Origin: Coriobacteriia bacterium
GTDB taxonomy: Bacteria > Actinomycetota > Coriobacteriia > Coriobacteriales > UMGS124
Direction of reading: 5' to 3'
Length of the DNA: 17,329 nucleotides
Assembly (NCBI GenBank): GCA_018368455.1
Contig: JAGZEG010000028.1
Coordinates: 1 to 17,329, forward strand
Position numbers and translations under genes: made by a program. Of the stretch, positions 7,506 to 15,290 are shown one piece after another. A model generated the notes under the pieces. It was given only the letters and a program-made list of their open reading frames with translations, did no database searches and had not been told where the DNA came from. Numbering within the stretch: the stretch's first letter is position 1; each line of letters begins with the position of its first letter.

Positions 7506-8852
7506 CTACTCGCCGATAACGTCGACGGGCTTGCCGTCCAGGATGTTGTTCATGTTCTTGATGGCGCAGAAGTTACCGCACATCGAGCAGGTGTCCTCGG
7601 CCTCGGGAGCGGCCTGCGCCCGGTAGCGCCGTGCCTTCTCAGGGTCGATAGCCTCTGCGAACATGGCCTCCCAGTCGAGCGCCTTGCGAGCCTTGGCCAT
7701 GCGGTCGTCCCAGTCGCGCGCCCCGGGCAGCCCCTTGGCAATATCAGCCGCGTGTGCTGCGATCTTGAACGCGACGATGCCCTCGCGCACGTCGGCCTCG
7801 TCAGGCAGACGCAGGTGCTCGGCCGGCGTCACGTAGCACAGGAACGCCGCCCCGCTCATGGCTGCCAGCGTTCCGCCGATGGCCGCCGTGATGTGGTCGT
7901 AGCCGGGGGCGACGTCGGTCACGAGCGGACCGAGCACGTAGAACGGCGCACCGTGGCAGACAGTCTGCTCCAGGTGCATCTGCGAAGCAACCTGGTTGAG
8001 CGGCACGTGGCCCGGGCCCTCCACGATGACCTGCACGTCGCGCTCCCACGCGCGCGTCGTGAGCTCGCCCAGCGTCACGAGCTCGGCGACCTGGGCCTCG
8101 TCGCCCGCGTCAGCCAGGCAGCCCGGCCGGCACGAGTCTCCAAGCGAGATCGTGACGTCGTGAGCGCGGCAGATGTCGAGCACGCCGTCGAAGCGCTCGT
8201 AGAACGGGTTCTCGTGACCCGTCATCTCCATCCACGCAAACATAAGCGCGCCACCACGGCTCACGATGTTCATCTCGCGATGCGTCCGCTTGAGCAGCGC
8301 CGCCTGCGCGCGGTTCATAGCGCAGTGCAGCGTCACGAAGTCGACGCCATCCTTCGCGTGCATCTCGAGGGCGTCGATCCACTCCTGAGGCGTGATGGAG
8401 CGCAGGGCCTTGTCGTAGAGCACGACGGCGTCGTAGATGGGCACCGTGCCGATGATGGCGGGGCACTCGGCCGTCAGCCTGCGGCGGAACACGCGCGTGT
8501 CGCCGTTGGACGACAGGTCCATGATGGACTCGGCACCCAGGGCGACGGCGTCGCGGACCTTGGCCATCTCCATGTCCAGATCGCTCCAGTCGCGGCTCGT
8601 GCCCAGGTTCACGTTGATCTTCGTGCGCAGGGCCGAACCGATGCCCTCCGGCGAGAGGCACGTGTGGTGGACGTTTGCCGGGATGGCGACCTGACCCTTG
8701 GCGACGAGCCCACGCAGCCACTCGGGATCGACGTGCTCCTTCTCGGCGACGACGCGCATCTGTGGCGTCACGATGCCCTGCCGTGCCGCGTCCATCTGCG
8801 TGGCGTACGGACGATCGGATGATGTATGCTCCTGCGGCTGCGCCTGCGTCAT
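7506..8852 (-). CDS. thiC: Phosphomethylpyrimidine synthase ThiC
   Basis: 448 aa, the short form of ThiC without the N-terminal extension of the E. coli enzyme (about 630 aa). It is a radical-SAM enzyme that turns aminoimidazole ribotide into HMP-phosphate, the pyrimidine of thiamine. Hallmarks include KINVNLGTS near 80, 'GAESIMDLSSNGD', 'HCAMNRAQ', 'GDSCRPGC', 'EGPGHVPLNQ' and 'LGPLVTDVAPGYDHI'. The C-terminal cluster site CSMCGNFCAIK has Cys 422, 425 and 429. Its spacing is CX2CX3C, one residue shorter than the CX2CX4C I know from E. coli-type ThiC. I chose the ATG at 8852, which follows GAAGGGA; an in-frame ATG at 8888 would add 12 basic residues but lacks a ribosome site. No other thi genes are visible, and no TPP riboswitch could be found upstream. 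Confidence 0.95.
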   Translation of the reverse strand: MTQAQPQEHTSSDRPYATQMDAARQGIVTPQMRVVAEKEHVDPEWLRGLVAKGQVAIPANVHHTCLSPEGIGSALRTKINVNLGTSRDWSDLDMEMAKVRDAVALGAESIMDLSSNGDTRVFRRRLTAECPAIIGTVPIYDAVVLYDKALRSITPQEWIDALEMHAKDGVDFVTLHCAMNRAQAALLKRTHREMNIVSRGGALMFAWMEMTGHENPFYERFDGVLDICRAHDVTISLGDSCRPGCLADAGDEAQVAELVTLGELTTRAWERDVQVIVEGPGHVPLNQVASQMHLEQTVCHGAPFYVLGPLVTDVAPGYDHITAAIGGTLAAMSGAAFLCYVTPAEHLRLPDEADVREGIVAFKIAAHAADIAKGLPGARDWDDRMAKARKALDWEAMFAEAIDPEKARRYRAQAAPEAEDTCSMCGNFCAIKNMNNILDGKPVDVIGE

Positions 8853-8899
8853 ATTCGTTCCCTTCGGGTTGGCTCGGCGTTTCTTCATGTCTGCCGTCC

Positions 8900-8908
8900 A
8901 TTATCACA
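8900..8908 (-). promoter_or_regulatory. Candidate extended -10 element for thiC
   Basis: Minus strand reads TG-T-GATAAT (8908-8900), an extended -10 with 5 of 6 bases matching TATAAT, about 48 bp before the ATG at 8852. The expected -35 position is GC-only and matches poorly. If used, the leader would be about 40 nt, too short for a TPP riboswitch. Confidence 0.35.
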
Positions 8909-9194
8909 CGAGCCGCGGCCCCGGCCCCTCTTCTGCGCAGAGGTCTGACAAAGCTCGAGCGCTCCCCCACGCGCGATCTCGAGCCGGATCTGTACGCGGG
9001 AGCCCGATCCGTGGACAGAAACCGAACCCGTGAATAGGGCATCTCGCCTCGAAGGCCTCCGCGGTGGCACGTCCATGCGCAAAACCGCAGGTCGTCCCTC
9101 GCGCATCCGAGCCAGCGGGAGAGGCACATGCACACAGGTTCCCTTTCTGGCCAGATACCGGCGCTCCGTCTGCAAACGAAGGCGCCAGACCACC
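8909..9194. other. Intergenic region between the LysR gene and thiC
   Basis: About 290 bp downstream of the LysR stop and upstream of thiC, both on the minus strand. I searched by eye for the TPP-riboswitch hallmarks (CTGAGA, the ACC-GAACCTGAT core and the AGGGA end) on the minus strand and did not find them. No credible gene or clear terminator is visible; only a short hairpin around GCCTCGAAGGC (about 9048-9058) stands out. Confidence 0.5.
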
Positions 9195-10154
9195 TCAGGA
9201 GCGAGGGAACAGCAGCTCGAGGCCCGCGGCGCCGCCCGGATGCTCGCTTACGTGCTCGAGGAGGTATTCCTGCAGGTAGCGCACGTAGTCGCTTCCCATG
9301 CGCGACAGGGACTGGCCGCGTCGCGCGATATAGCCGACCTCCATGTGCTCGTCGACGTCGAGCGGCACGGGCACGATGTCGGAGTCGGCGAGGTCCTTGG
9401 AGAGGATGCCCGTCGCAATCGTGTAGCCGTTGAGACCGATAGCCAGGTTGAACAGCGTCGCGCGATCGCTGACCCGGATGACGCGCCCGTGATACAGCGA
9501 CGAGAGGATCTCCTCGGAGAAGTAGAACGAGTTGTGCGTGCCCTGCTCATACGACAGGCACGGATAGGGATCGAGCTCGGCCAGCGACACGGAGGAGCGG
9601 CCGGCAAGCGGGTGGTCGCGCCCCACGAACACGCACGTCCGCGTGCGAAACAGCGGCGTGAACGTCACGGACGCCTCACGGAAGAAGCGGCGCAGCACGT
9701 CCTCGTTATAGCCGCTCAAGTAGAGTACGCCCACCTCGCTGCGCAGCCCGCGGACGTCCTCGATGATGTCGTGCGTGCGCGTCTCGCGCAGGGTGAACTC
9801 GTACTCGGGGCAGTCGTAGGCACGCACGAGCCGGGCAAACGCGTTGACAGCGAAGGCGTAGTGCTGCGTCGAGACAGCGAACTCGCGCCGGGGCGCCAGC
9901 GTGCCCTTGTAGCGCTGCTCGAGCAGGTCAGCCTGCTCAACGACCTGGCGGGCATAGCCAAGAAACTCCGCGCCCTCCGTCGTGAGCGTCGTGCCGCGAT
10001 TCGTCCGCAAGAAGAGGGAGATGCCCAGCTCGGACTCGAGCTCGCGAATAGCCTCGGACAGGCTCGGCTGGCTGATGAACAGAGCCGTCGCCGCCGCGCT
10101 CATGGAGCCTCGGCTGGCGATCTCGATAACGTAGCGAAGCTGCTGCAGCGTCAC
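9195..10154 (-). CDS. LysR-family transcriptional regulator
   Basis: 319 aa. The N-terminal winged helix-turn-helix covers about 1-60: 'TLQQLRYVIEIASRGSMSAA', 'ISQPSLSEAIRELESELG', 'LFLRTNRGTTLTTEG'. It is followed by the linker helix and an effector-binding domain (about 90-300), where a small molecule normally binds. The start is GTG at 10154-10152, fixed by AAGGGA just upstream and by the LysR fold beginning at once; the open frame continues upstream but those residues look non-coding. The gene is divergent from the double-glycine peptide gene with 135 bp between starts, the usual arrangement for a LysR protein and its target. The effector cannot be predicted. thiC downstream is on the same strand but 342 bp away, so co-transcription is unlikely. 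Confidence 0.93.
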   Translation of the reverse strand: MTLQQLRYVIEIASRGSMSAAATALFISQPSLSEAIRELESELGISLFLRTNRGTTLTTEGAEFLGYARQVVEQADLLEQRYKGTLAPRREFAVSTQHYAFAVNAFARLVRAYDCPEYEFTLRETRTHDIIEDVRGLRSEVGVLYLSGYNEDVLRRFFREASVTFTPLFRTRTCVFVGRDHPLAGRSSVSLAELDPYPCLSYEQGTHNSFYFSEEILSSLYHGRVIRVSDRATLFNLAIGLNGYTIATGILSKDLADSDIVPVPLDVDEHMEVGYIARRGQSLSRMGSDYVRYLQEYLLEHVSEHPGGAAGLELLFPRS

Positions 10155-10199
10155 GTTCGTTTCCCTTCGAGACGCGTTCGTTTCGAATACGGGGCCCCG
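10154..10199. promoter_or_regulatory. Possible LysR operator region: direct repeat plus palindrome
   Basis: CGTTCGTTTC occurs at 10154-10163 and 10175-10184, a 21-bp period (two helical turns). The palindrome CGGGGCCCCG follows at 10190-10199. These lie over the ribosome site and leader of the LysR gene and upstream of the peptide promoter. Repeats spaced by two turns fit a dimer or tetramer binding site; autoregulation is inferred only. Confidence 0.3.
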
Positions 10200-10234
10200 G
10201 CATGTCCCCGCGCAAAAACTGGCGATCCACCCAA

Positions 10235-10240
10235 TATAAT
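10235..10240 (+). promoter_or_regulatory. Candidate -10 element for the double-glycine peptide gene
   Basis: A perfect TATAAT at 10235-10240, about 50 bp before the ATG. The -35 position (around GCAAAA) is poor, which would fit a promoter needing an activator such as the divergent LysR protein. Read from the other strand, the same site is TATATT-like, so it could also serve the LysR gene. Confidence 0.45.
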
Positions 10241-10289
10241 GAAGGCGCGCCACGGAAAAGGACATGAGCCGCCTGATAAAGGAGGAGCC

Positions 10290-10529
10290 ATGAGCGAGCA
10301 GACCAACGCCACGCCCCAGGTCCCGACGACCCCCTGCGACACCAAACTCGACGACGCAACGCTCGCGCAGGCCAATGGCGGTGTGGCGGCGATCCACCCG
10401 CTGCGCAAGCTCCGTTGCGACCGCTGCGGCAGGGCCCCTGAGAACGGCCGCTTCGAGGGCGCCACATGCACGTGGTGCGGCGGCACGATCGAGTCCTACA
10501 TCGACACGTACGGCACGCCGTTCGTCTAA
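10290..10529 (+). CDS. Small peptide: double-glycine leader-like N-terminus fused to a zinc-ribbon core
   Basis: 79 aa with a strong ribosome site, GGAGGAG (10281-10287), so it is probably translated well. Residues 19-31, KLDDATLAQANGG, match the bacteriocin/RiPP-type leader pattern (L-S/D-x-x-E/D-L-x-x-x-x-GG) used by C39-peptidase ABC exporters; cleavage would follow Gly31. The core (32-79) contains CDRCG (43-47) and CTWCGG (60-65), a CX2C-X13-CX2C zinc-ribbon arrangement, and ends in an aromatic acidic stretch, ESYIDTYGTPFV. One further Cys (16) is in the leader. No exporter, peptidase or modifying enzyme lies in the window. It could be an exported zinc-binding peptide, a RiPP precursor, or a cytosolic zinc-ribbon protein with a chance GG. 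It has its own terminator and is divergent from a LysR regulator. Confidence 0.75.
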   Translation: MSEQTNATPQVPTTPCDTKLDDATLAQANGGVAAIHPLRKLRCDRCGRAPENGRFEGATCTWCGGTIESYIDTYGTPFV

Positions 10530-10568
10530 GGTCGTACCAAGGCTCGGCAGGCACACGTTCAAGCAAGC

Positions 10569-10609
10569 AGGGGCGGGTCGTCCACGCAAGGACGGCCCGC
10601 CCCTCTTTG
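10569..10609 (+). terminator. Strong intrinsic terminator after the double-glycine peptide gene
   Basis: AGGGGCGGGTCGTCC (10569-10583) pairs over 15 bp (one G-U) with GGACGGCCCGCCCCT (10590-10604), closing a 6-nt loop, and is followed by CTTTG. It lies between this gene and the convergent leuB stop, so it may stop transcription from both sides, although only the + side has a short T run. Confidence 0.8.
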
Positions 10610-10642
10610 TAGCACGCTCTCAATAGCGGGCTGCGTCCGTCT

Positions 10643-11791
10643 CTACGCCAGCGCGTTAAACGCCTCGACGATCTTGTCGCCCATGGCGGTCGTGCACAGG
10701 CGCTTGTCGGCAGGCGTGGAGGCATCGGCGATGTCGCCCGTGCGCCAGCCCTCGTCCAGCACGCGCTCAACGGCCTTGGCCACGCGGTCGGCCGCCTCGT
10801 CCATGCCGAAGCTGTAGCGCAGCATGAGCTCGACAGAGAGGATCTGCGCGATGGGGTTGGCGATGCCCTTGCCCGCGATGTCGGGCGCCGAGCCGTGGCT
10901 AGGCTCGTACAGGGCCGTGCCGCTGCCCAGGCTGGCGCTGGCAAGCATGCCGAGTGAACCCGTGAGCATGGAGGCCTCGTCGGAGAGGATGTCGCCGAAC
11001 GTGTTCTCCGTCACGAGGACGTCGAACTGCCCAGGGTTGGCGACGAGCTGCATGGCGCAGTTGTCGACGAGCATGTCGGAGAACTCGACCTGCGGGTACT
11101 CGGCGGCGATGCGGTGGGCCACCTCGCGCCACAGACGCGACGTCTCCAGGACGTTGGCCTTGTCGACGGAGATGACGCGGTGGCGCGGGCGACGCGTCGC
11201 GGCGTCAAACGCCCAGCGGATGACGCGGTCGACCTCGTACTCGCTGTAGTCCATCTTGTCTCGGCAGAACGTGCCGGGCTTGCCGTCCACGCCGGCGCCC
11301 TCGACATTCTCCGTGCGCTCGTGGGCACCGAAGTAGATGCCGCCCGTCAGCTCGCGCACGATGAGTACGTCCGTGCCGGCCAGGCGCTCGGGGCGCAGCG
11401 GGCTCGCGTCGCGCAGCGCCTCGTAGATGCGCACGGGACGCAGGTTGAGGTAGAGCCCCAGGCCCTTGCGAATGGCGAGCAGACCCTGCTCGGGGCGCGG
11501 CTCGCCGGGCGCAGCGCCGTCCCACTTCGGGCCGCCGACGGCCGCCAGCAGCACAGCGTCAGCGGCCTGGGCCGCGGCGAACGTCTCGTCGGGCAGCGCC
11601 GTCGGCTTGACGCCGGCCGCGCGCGTCGCGTCGATGGCGCAGCCGCCGATGAGGTGCTCCTCGCAGTCGAAGCGCACGCCATACGCGTCACCGACGGCGT
11701 TCAGCAGCTTGACGGCCTCAGCGATGATCTCCGGGCCGATGCCGTCGCCGGGCAGCAGGCAGATCTTGTACGTCTTTGTGGCCTCAGCCAT
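10643..11791 (-). CDS. leuB: 3-isopropylmalate dehydrogenase LeuB
   Basis: 382 aa, slightly longer than the usual 350-370. It oxidises and decarboxylates 3-isopropylmalate with NAD+ to 2-ketoisocaproate, the third step of leucine synthesis. Visible motifs: GDGIGPEI (15-22), 'VGGPKWD', 'LYLNLRPVRIY' with the substrate arginine region, 'VRELTGGIYFG', the catalytic Lys in 'VDKANVL', the metal-binding 'DMLVDNCAMQL' and 'NTFGDILSDEASMLTGSLGML', and the NAD-site 'YEPSHGSAPDIAGKGIANPIA'. It is the last gene of the leu operon; its ATG follows the leuD stop after one base, so translation is probably coupled. Confidence 0.97.
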   Translation of the reverse strand: MAEATKTYKICLLPGDGIGPEIIAEAVKLLNAVGDAYGVRFDCEEHLIGGCAIDATRAAGVKPTALPDETFAAAQAADAVLLAAVGGPKWDGAAPGEPRPEQGLLAIRKGLGLYLNLRPVRIYEALRDASPLRPERLAGTDVLIVRELTGGIYFGAHERTENVEGAGVDGKPGTFCRDKMDYSEYEVDRVIRWAFDAATRRPRHRVISVDKANVLETSRLWREVAHRIAAEYPQVEFSDMLVDNCAMQLVANPGQFDVLVTENTFGDILSDEASMLTGSLGMLASASLGSGTALYEPSHGSAPDIAGKGIANPIAQILSVELMLRYSFGMDEAADRVAKAVERVLDEGWRTGDIADASTPADKRLCTTAMGDKIVEAFNALA

Positions 11792-11792
11792 G

Positions 11793-12296
11793 CTACTTGC
11801 CTTCCTTCGCCAGGATCTTCTTCGTGCGGGCGACCAGGCCGCCCTCGTTGATAATCTCCTCGATGAACGGCGGGAACGGCTGGGCGTGGAACTCGGCGCC
11901 CGTCGTCTCGTCGCGGATCGTGCCCGTCTCCGTCTCGACGCTCACGACGTCGCCAGCCTTGATGGCGTCGACTGCCTCGGGGCACTCGAGGATGGGCAGG
12001 CCGATGTTGATGGAGTTGCGGTAGAAGATGCGCGCGAAGCTCTTCGCGATGACACAGCTCACGCCTGCGGCCTTGATGCACACGGGCGCGTGCTCACGCG
12101 AGGAGCCGCAGCCGAAGTTCTCGTCGGCCACGATGATGTCGCCGGGCTGCACCTTGGTGACGAACTCCTTGTCGAGGTCCTCAAGGCAGTGCTTTGCCAG
12201 CTCGGCGGGGTCGGACGTGTTGAGGTAGCGGGCGGGGATGATGACGTCGGTGTCGATGTCACGCCCGTAGCGGTGGACGGTTCCCTTGAAGTTCAT
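11793..12296 (-). CDS. leuD: 3-isopropylmalate dehydratase small subunit LeuD
   Basis: 167 aa, the short, archaeal-type length of LeuD (the E. coli form has about 200). With LeuC it isomerises 2-isopropylmalate to 3-isopropylmalate. The swivel domain is recognised by 'RDIDTDVIIPARYL' near the start, 'DIIVADENFGCGSSREHAP' (GCGSSREHAP at 62-71, the substrate-binding loop) and 'VIAKSFARIFYRNSINIGLPIL'. A ribosome site AAGGAG precedes the ATG. It lies 44 bp after leuC and one base before leuB. Confidence 0.97.
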   Translation of the reverse strand: MNFKGTVHRYGRDIDTDVIIPARYLNTSDPAELAKHCLEDLDKEFVTKVQPGDIIVADENFGCGSSREHAPVCIKAAGVSCVIAKSFARIFYRNSINIGLPILECPEAVDAIKAGDVVSVETETGTIRDETTGAEFHAQPFPPFIEEIINEGGLVARTKKILAKEGK

Positions 12297-12340
12297 GGGC
12301 GATGCTCCTTATCGTTGCGCAGGCCGGTCGGGGCCTGTCC

Positions 12341-13609
12341 CTAGTCCAAGTCGGAGGGCAGGGCGATGTGGCCGGCGACAGCGCTTGCGGCGGTGACGGC
12401 AGGGTTTGCCAGGTACACCTCGGACGTCGGGTCGCCCATGCGGCCGACGAAGTTGCGGTTGCTCGTCGAGATGGCGCGCTCGTGGGCGGCGAGGATGCCC
12501 ATGTAGCCGCCCAGACACGGGCCGCACGTCGGCGTGGACACGGCGCACCCGGCGTCGATGAACACGTCCATGAGGCCCTCGGCCACGCACTGCTTCCAGA
12601 CGGCCTGCGTCGCCGGGATGACGATGCAGCGCACGAACGGGCTCACCTTGCGACCGCGCAGCACGTCGGCAGCGGCGCGCATGTCCTCGATGCGGCCGTT
12701 CGTGCACGAGCCGATGACGGCCTGGTCGATCTCGATGGAACGGCTCTCGGCCACGGGATGCGTGTTCGAAGGCAGGTGGGGCCAGCTAACCGTCGGCTGG
12801 ATGTCGGCGGCATCGATGTGGATGACGCGCTCGTAGGCGGCGTCGGGATCGGGGTGGTACTCCGTGTACGGGCGCTCGCAGCGGCCGTCGAGCCACGCAC
12901 GCGCCACGTCGTCGACCTCGAACAGGCCCGCCTTGCCACCGGCCTCGATGGCCATGTTCGCCATCGTCAGGCGGCCTTCCATCGACAGGCCGGCGATGGC
13001 CGAGCCGCCGAACTCCATCGCCTTGTACAGGGCCCCGTCAACGCCGATGAGGCCGATGATGTACAGGATGATGTCCTTGCCGCTCACATAGGGGTTGAGC
13101 TCGCCGTCGATCTCGAAGCGGATCGTCTGCGGCACCTTGAACCACGCGCGGCCCGTCGCCATGCCCACGCCGGCGTCGGTGGAGCCCACTCCTGTGCCGA
13201 ACGCGCCCAGGCCGCCGTACGTGCACGTGTGCGAGTCGGCGCCGATGATGAGGTCGCCGGGGACGACGATGCCCCGCTCAGGCAGCAGGGCGTGCTCGAC
13301 GCCCATGCAGCCGACCTCGAAGTAGTGCGTGACGCCCTGCTCGCGGGCGAAGTCGCGCGTGATCTTGGCCTGCTCGGCGCTCTTGATGTCCTTGTTCGGC
13401 GCGTAGTGGTCGGGAACGAGGCAGATGCGCGTCGGGTCGAACACGCTCTCGCAGCCCAGCTCGCGGAACGTCTTGATCGCGATGGGCGCCGTGATGTCGT
13501 TGGCAAGCACCAGGTCCAGGTCGCACTCGATGAGCTGGCCCGGCTCCACCTCGTCCAGGTGGGCGTGGGCCGCCAGGATCTTCTCGGCCATCGTCATGGG
13601 TCGTGCCAT
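12341..13609 (-). CDS. leuC: 3-isopropylmalate dehydratase large subunit LeuC
   Basis: 422 aa, the short LeuC/homoaconitase-like type that pairs with a short LeuD. It belongs to the aconitase superfamily with a [4Fe-4S] cluster held by Cys302 (GSCTNGR), Cys362 and Cys365 (TCGPCLGG). Other motifs are 'VPDHYAPNKD' (65-74) and 'GADSHTCTYGGLGAFGTGVGS' within 123-143. I chose the ATG at 13609, which starts the conserved 'TMAEKILAAHA' region and has GGAGAGGAG upstream; the frame stays open to 13669 but that part overlaps a hairpin and is not conserved in character. It lies 75 bp after leuA, with a strong hairpin in the gap. Confidence 0.96.
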   Translation of the reverse strand: MARPMTMAEKILAAHAHLDEVEPGQLIECDLDLVLANDITAPIAIKTFRELGCESVFDPTRICLVPDHYAPNKDIKSAEQAKITRDFAREQGVTHYFEVGCMGVEHALLPERGIVVPGDLIIGADSHTCTYGGLGAFGTGVGSTDAGVGMATGRAWFKVPQTIRFEIDGELNPYVSGKDIILYIIGLIGVDGALYKAMEFGGSAIAGLSMEGRLTMANMAIEAGGKAGLFEVDDVARAWLDGRCERPYTEYHPDPDAAYERVIHIDAADIQPTVSWPHLPSNTHPVAESRSIEIDQAVIGSCTNGRIEDMRAAADVLRGRKVSPFVRCIVIPATQAVWKQCVAEGLMDVFIDAGCAVSTPTCGPCLGGYMGILAAHERAISTSNRNFVGRMGDPTSEVYLANPAVTAASAVAGHIALPSDLD

Positions 13610-13633
13610 GGTTGTTGCGTCTCCTCTCCTAAA

Positions 13634-13663
13634 CGGCGCGCCCCCGGTGAAGAGGGCGCGCCG
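13634..13663 (-). promoter_or_regulatory. Intercistronic hairpin between leuA and leuC
   Basis: CGGCGCGCCC (13634-13643) and GGGCGCGCCG (13654-13663) form a perfect 10-bp stem with a 10-nt loop. On the minus (transcribed) strand it is followed by TTTAGGAG, so there is a very short T run and then the leuC ribosome site. It may act as a leaky terminator, an RNA-processing or stability element, or a translation control for leuC. Confidence 0.6.
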
Positions 13664-13684
13664 CGTCAATCGAAAGCTGAAACC

Positions 13685-15268
13685 CTACTCGGCAGCCGGC
13701 TGCTCGGCCTTGGCGCGCTTGGCCGACAGCAGGCGGTTCAGCGCGTTGAGGTAGGCCTTGGCCGAGGACACGACGATGTCGCCGTCGCTGCCGCGGCCCG
13801 TGAAGACCTCCTTCTCGCCGCGCTCGTTCGTCGCCGAGACGCGGACCGTGACCTCGCCCAGGGCGTCGATGCCGCGCGAGATGGCCTTGATGGAGAACTC
13901 GGCCAGGTCACCGTGCGCCTGCACAATCTCGTCGATCGCCTTGTAGGCGGCGTCGACGGGGCCCGTGCCGAACGCGCACACCGTCGTCTCGATGGGCTCG
14001 GCGCCCTCGGCGGCGTCGGGGTCGTTGAAGGCCAGCGTGACAGTTGCCGTCGGCGTCAGCGGGAAGCCGCAGCTCACCTGCAGCGCCTTGAGCGCGTACA
14101 GGGCGCTGGCGTGGCGCGCGTGCTCCTGGACGAGCGACTCGAGGTCCTCGTCGTAGACTTCCTTCTTGCGGTCGGCCACCTGCAGGAAGCTCTGGTACAC
14201 GCCCTCGAACTCCGTGTCGCCGAACGTGTAGCCCAGCTCGGCGAGGCGGTGGCGCAGCGCGGCGTGACCCGAGCGCGCCGACAGCAGGATCTGCGAGCCC
14301 TCGGCACCGACCTCGGCCGGGTCGATGATCTCGTAGGTCGTGCGGGCCTTGAGCACGCCGTCCTGGTGGATGCCCGAGGAGTGCGCGAACGCGTTGGCGC
14401 CGACGATGGCCTTGTTCGGCTGCACGTTGATGCCCGTGATGTTGCTGACGAGGTGCGACGTACGCGTGATCTCGCGCGTGTTGACGTCCGTGTGGGCGTC
14501 GAGCTCCTCGCCGTGCATCTTGATGGCCATGACGACCTCTTCGAGCGCCGTGTTGCCGGCACGCTCACCCAGGCCGTTGATCGTGCACTCGATCTGCGTG
14601 GCGCCGTTCTTGACGCCGGCCAGGGCCAGAGCCGTCGCCATGCCCAGGTCGTTGTGCGTGTGGACGGCGACCGTGACGTTCTCGATGCCGCGGACGTTCT
14701 CCATGAGGCCGCGAATGCGCGCGCCGAACTGCTCGGGCAGCGAGTAGCCCGTCGTGTCGGGGATGTTGACGACCGTGGCGCCGGCAGCGACGACGGCCTC
14801 GATGATGCGCTCGAGGAACTTCTGGTCGGAGCGACCGGCGTCCTCGGCGTAGAACTCGACGTCCTCGACGTAGCTCTTCGCGTAGCGGACGGCGTGGACG
14901 GCCTTCTCGATAGCCTGCTCCTCGGTGATGCGCAGCTTGTCGTGCAGGTGCGACGGGGAGACGCCCAGGCCCGTGTGGATGCGCGGGCGCTTAGCCGTCT
15001 TGAGCGCGCGGGCGGCCTCGTCGATGTCCTTGTCGACGGCGCGCGTCAGGGCGCACACAACGGCGTCGTCGCCGGCGATCTTGCCGATCTCGGCAACGGA
15101 GCGGAAGTCGCCCGGGCTCGAGATGGGGAAACCCGCCTCGATAACGTCGACGCCCAAGCGGATGAGCTGCTTGGCGATGAGCAGCTTCTCCTCCGTGTTC
15201 ATGCTGGCGCCCGGGGACTGCTCGCCGTCGCGCAGCGTCGTGTCGAAGATGTTGATCTTGCGGGTCAT
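13685..15268 (-). CDS. leuA: 2-isopropylmalate synthase LeuA
   Basis: 527 aa, close to the 510-520 usual for the bacterial-type enzyme. It condenses acetyl-CoA with 2-ketoisovalerate, the committed step of leucine synthesis. The TIM-barrel domain has DTTLRDGEQSPG (9-20), metal ligands in HTHND (203-207), 'NGLGERAGN' (231-239) and 'SSGIHQDG' (297-304). The C-terminal region (about 390-515) matches the leucine-binding regulatory domain ('VSCGFPLTPTATVTL', 'GTGPVDAAYKAID', 'VRVSATNERGE'), so feedback inhibition by leucine is expected. AGGAGG (15274-15279) precedes the ATG. It is first in leuACDB and is preceded by a long leader with a candidate leader peptide. Confidence 0.97.
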   Translation of the reverse strand: MTRKINIFDTTLRDGEQSPGASMNTEEKLLIAKQLIRLGVDVIEAGFPISSPGDFRSVAEIGKIAGDDAVVCALTRAVDKDIDEAARALKTAKRPRIHTGLGVSPSHLHDKLRITEEQAIEKAVHAVRYAKSYVEDVEFYAEDAGRSDQKFLERIIEAVVAAGATVVNIPDTTGYSLPEQFGARIRGLMENVRGIENVTVAVHTHNDLGMATALALAGVKNGATQIECTINGLGERAGNTALEEVVMAIKMHGEELDAHTDVNTREITRTSHLVSNITGINVQPNKAIVGANAFAHSSGIHQDGVLKARTTYEIIDPAEVGAEGSQILLSARSGHAALRHRLAELGYTFGDTEFEGVYQSFLQVADRKKEVYDEDLESLVQEHARHASALYALKALQVSCGFPLTPTATVTLAFNDPDAAEGAEPIETTVCAFGTGPVDAAYKAIDEIVQAHGDLAEFSIKAISRGIDALGEVTVRVSATNERGEKEVFTGRGSDGDIVVSSAKAYLNALNRLLSAKRAKAEQPAAE

Positions 15269-15290
15269 GGGAACCTCCTGGTCAAGGTGT

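Noticed and set aside
8853..8888. Longer thiC start at 8888
   Set aside because: No ribosome site precedes it, while GAAGGGA precedes the ATG at 8852.
8853..9194. TPP riboswitch upstream of thiC
   Set aside because: The conserved core segments were not found by eye on the minus strand; a covariance-model search would settle it.
9030..10529. A 499-codon frame that would extend the double-glycine peptide upstream
   Set aside because: Most of it is antisense to the LysR gene. The strong GGAGGAG at 10281-10287 and the TATAAT at 10235 place the true start at 10290.
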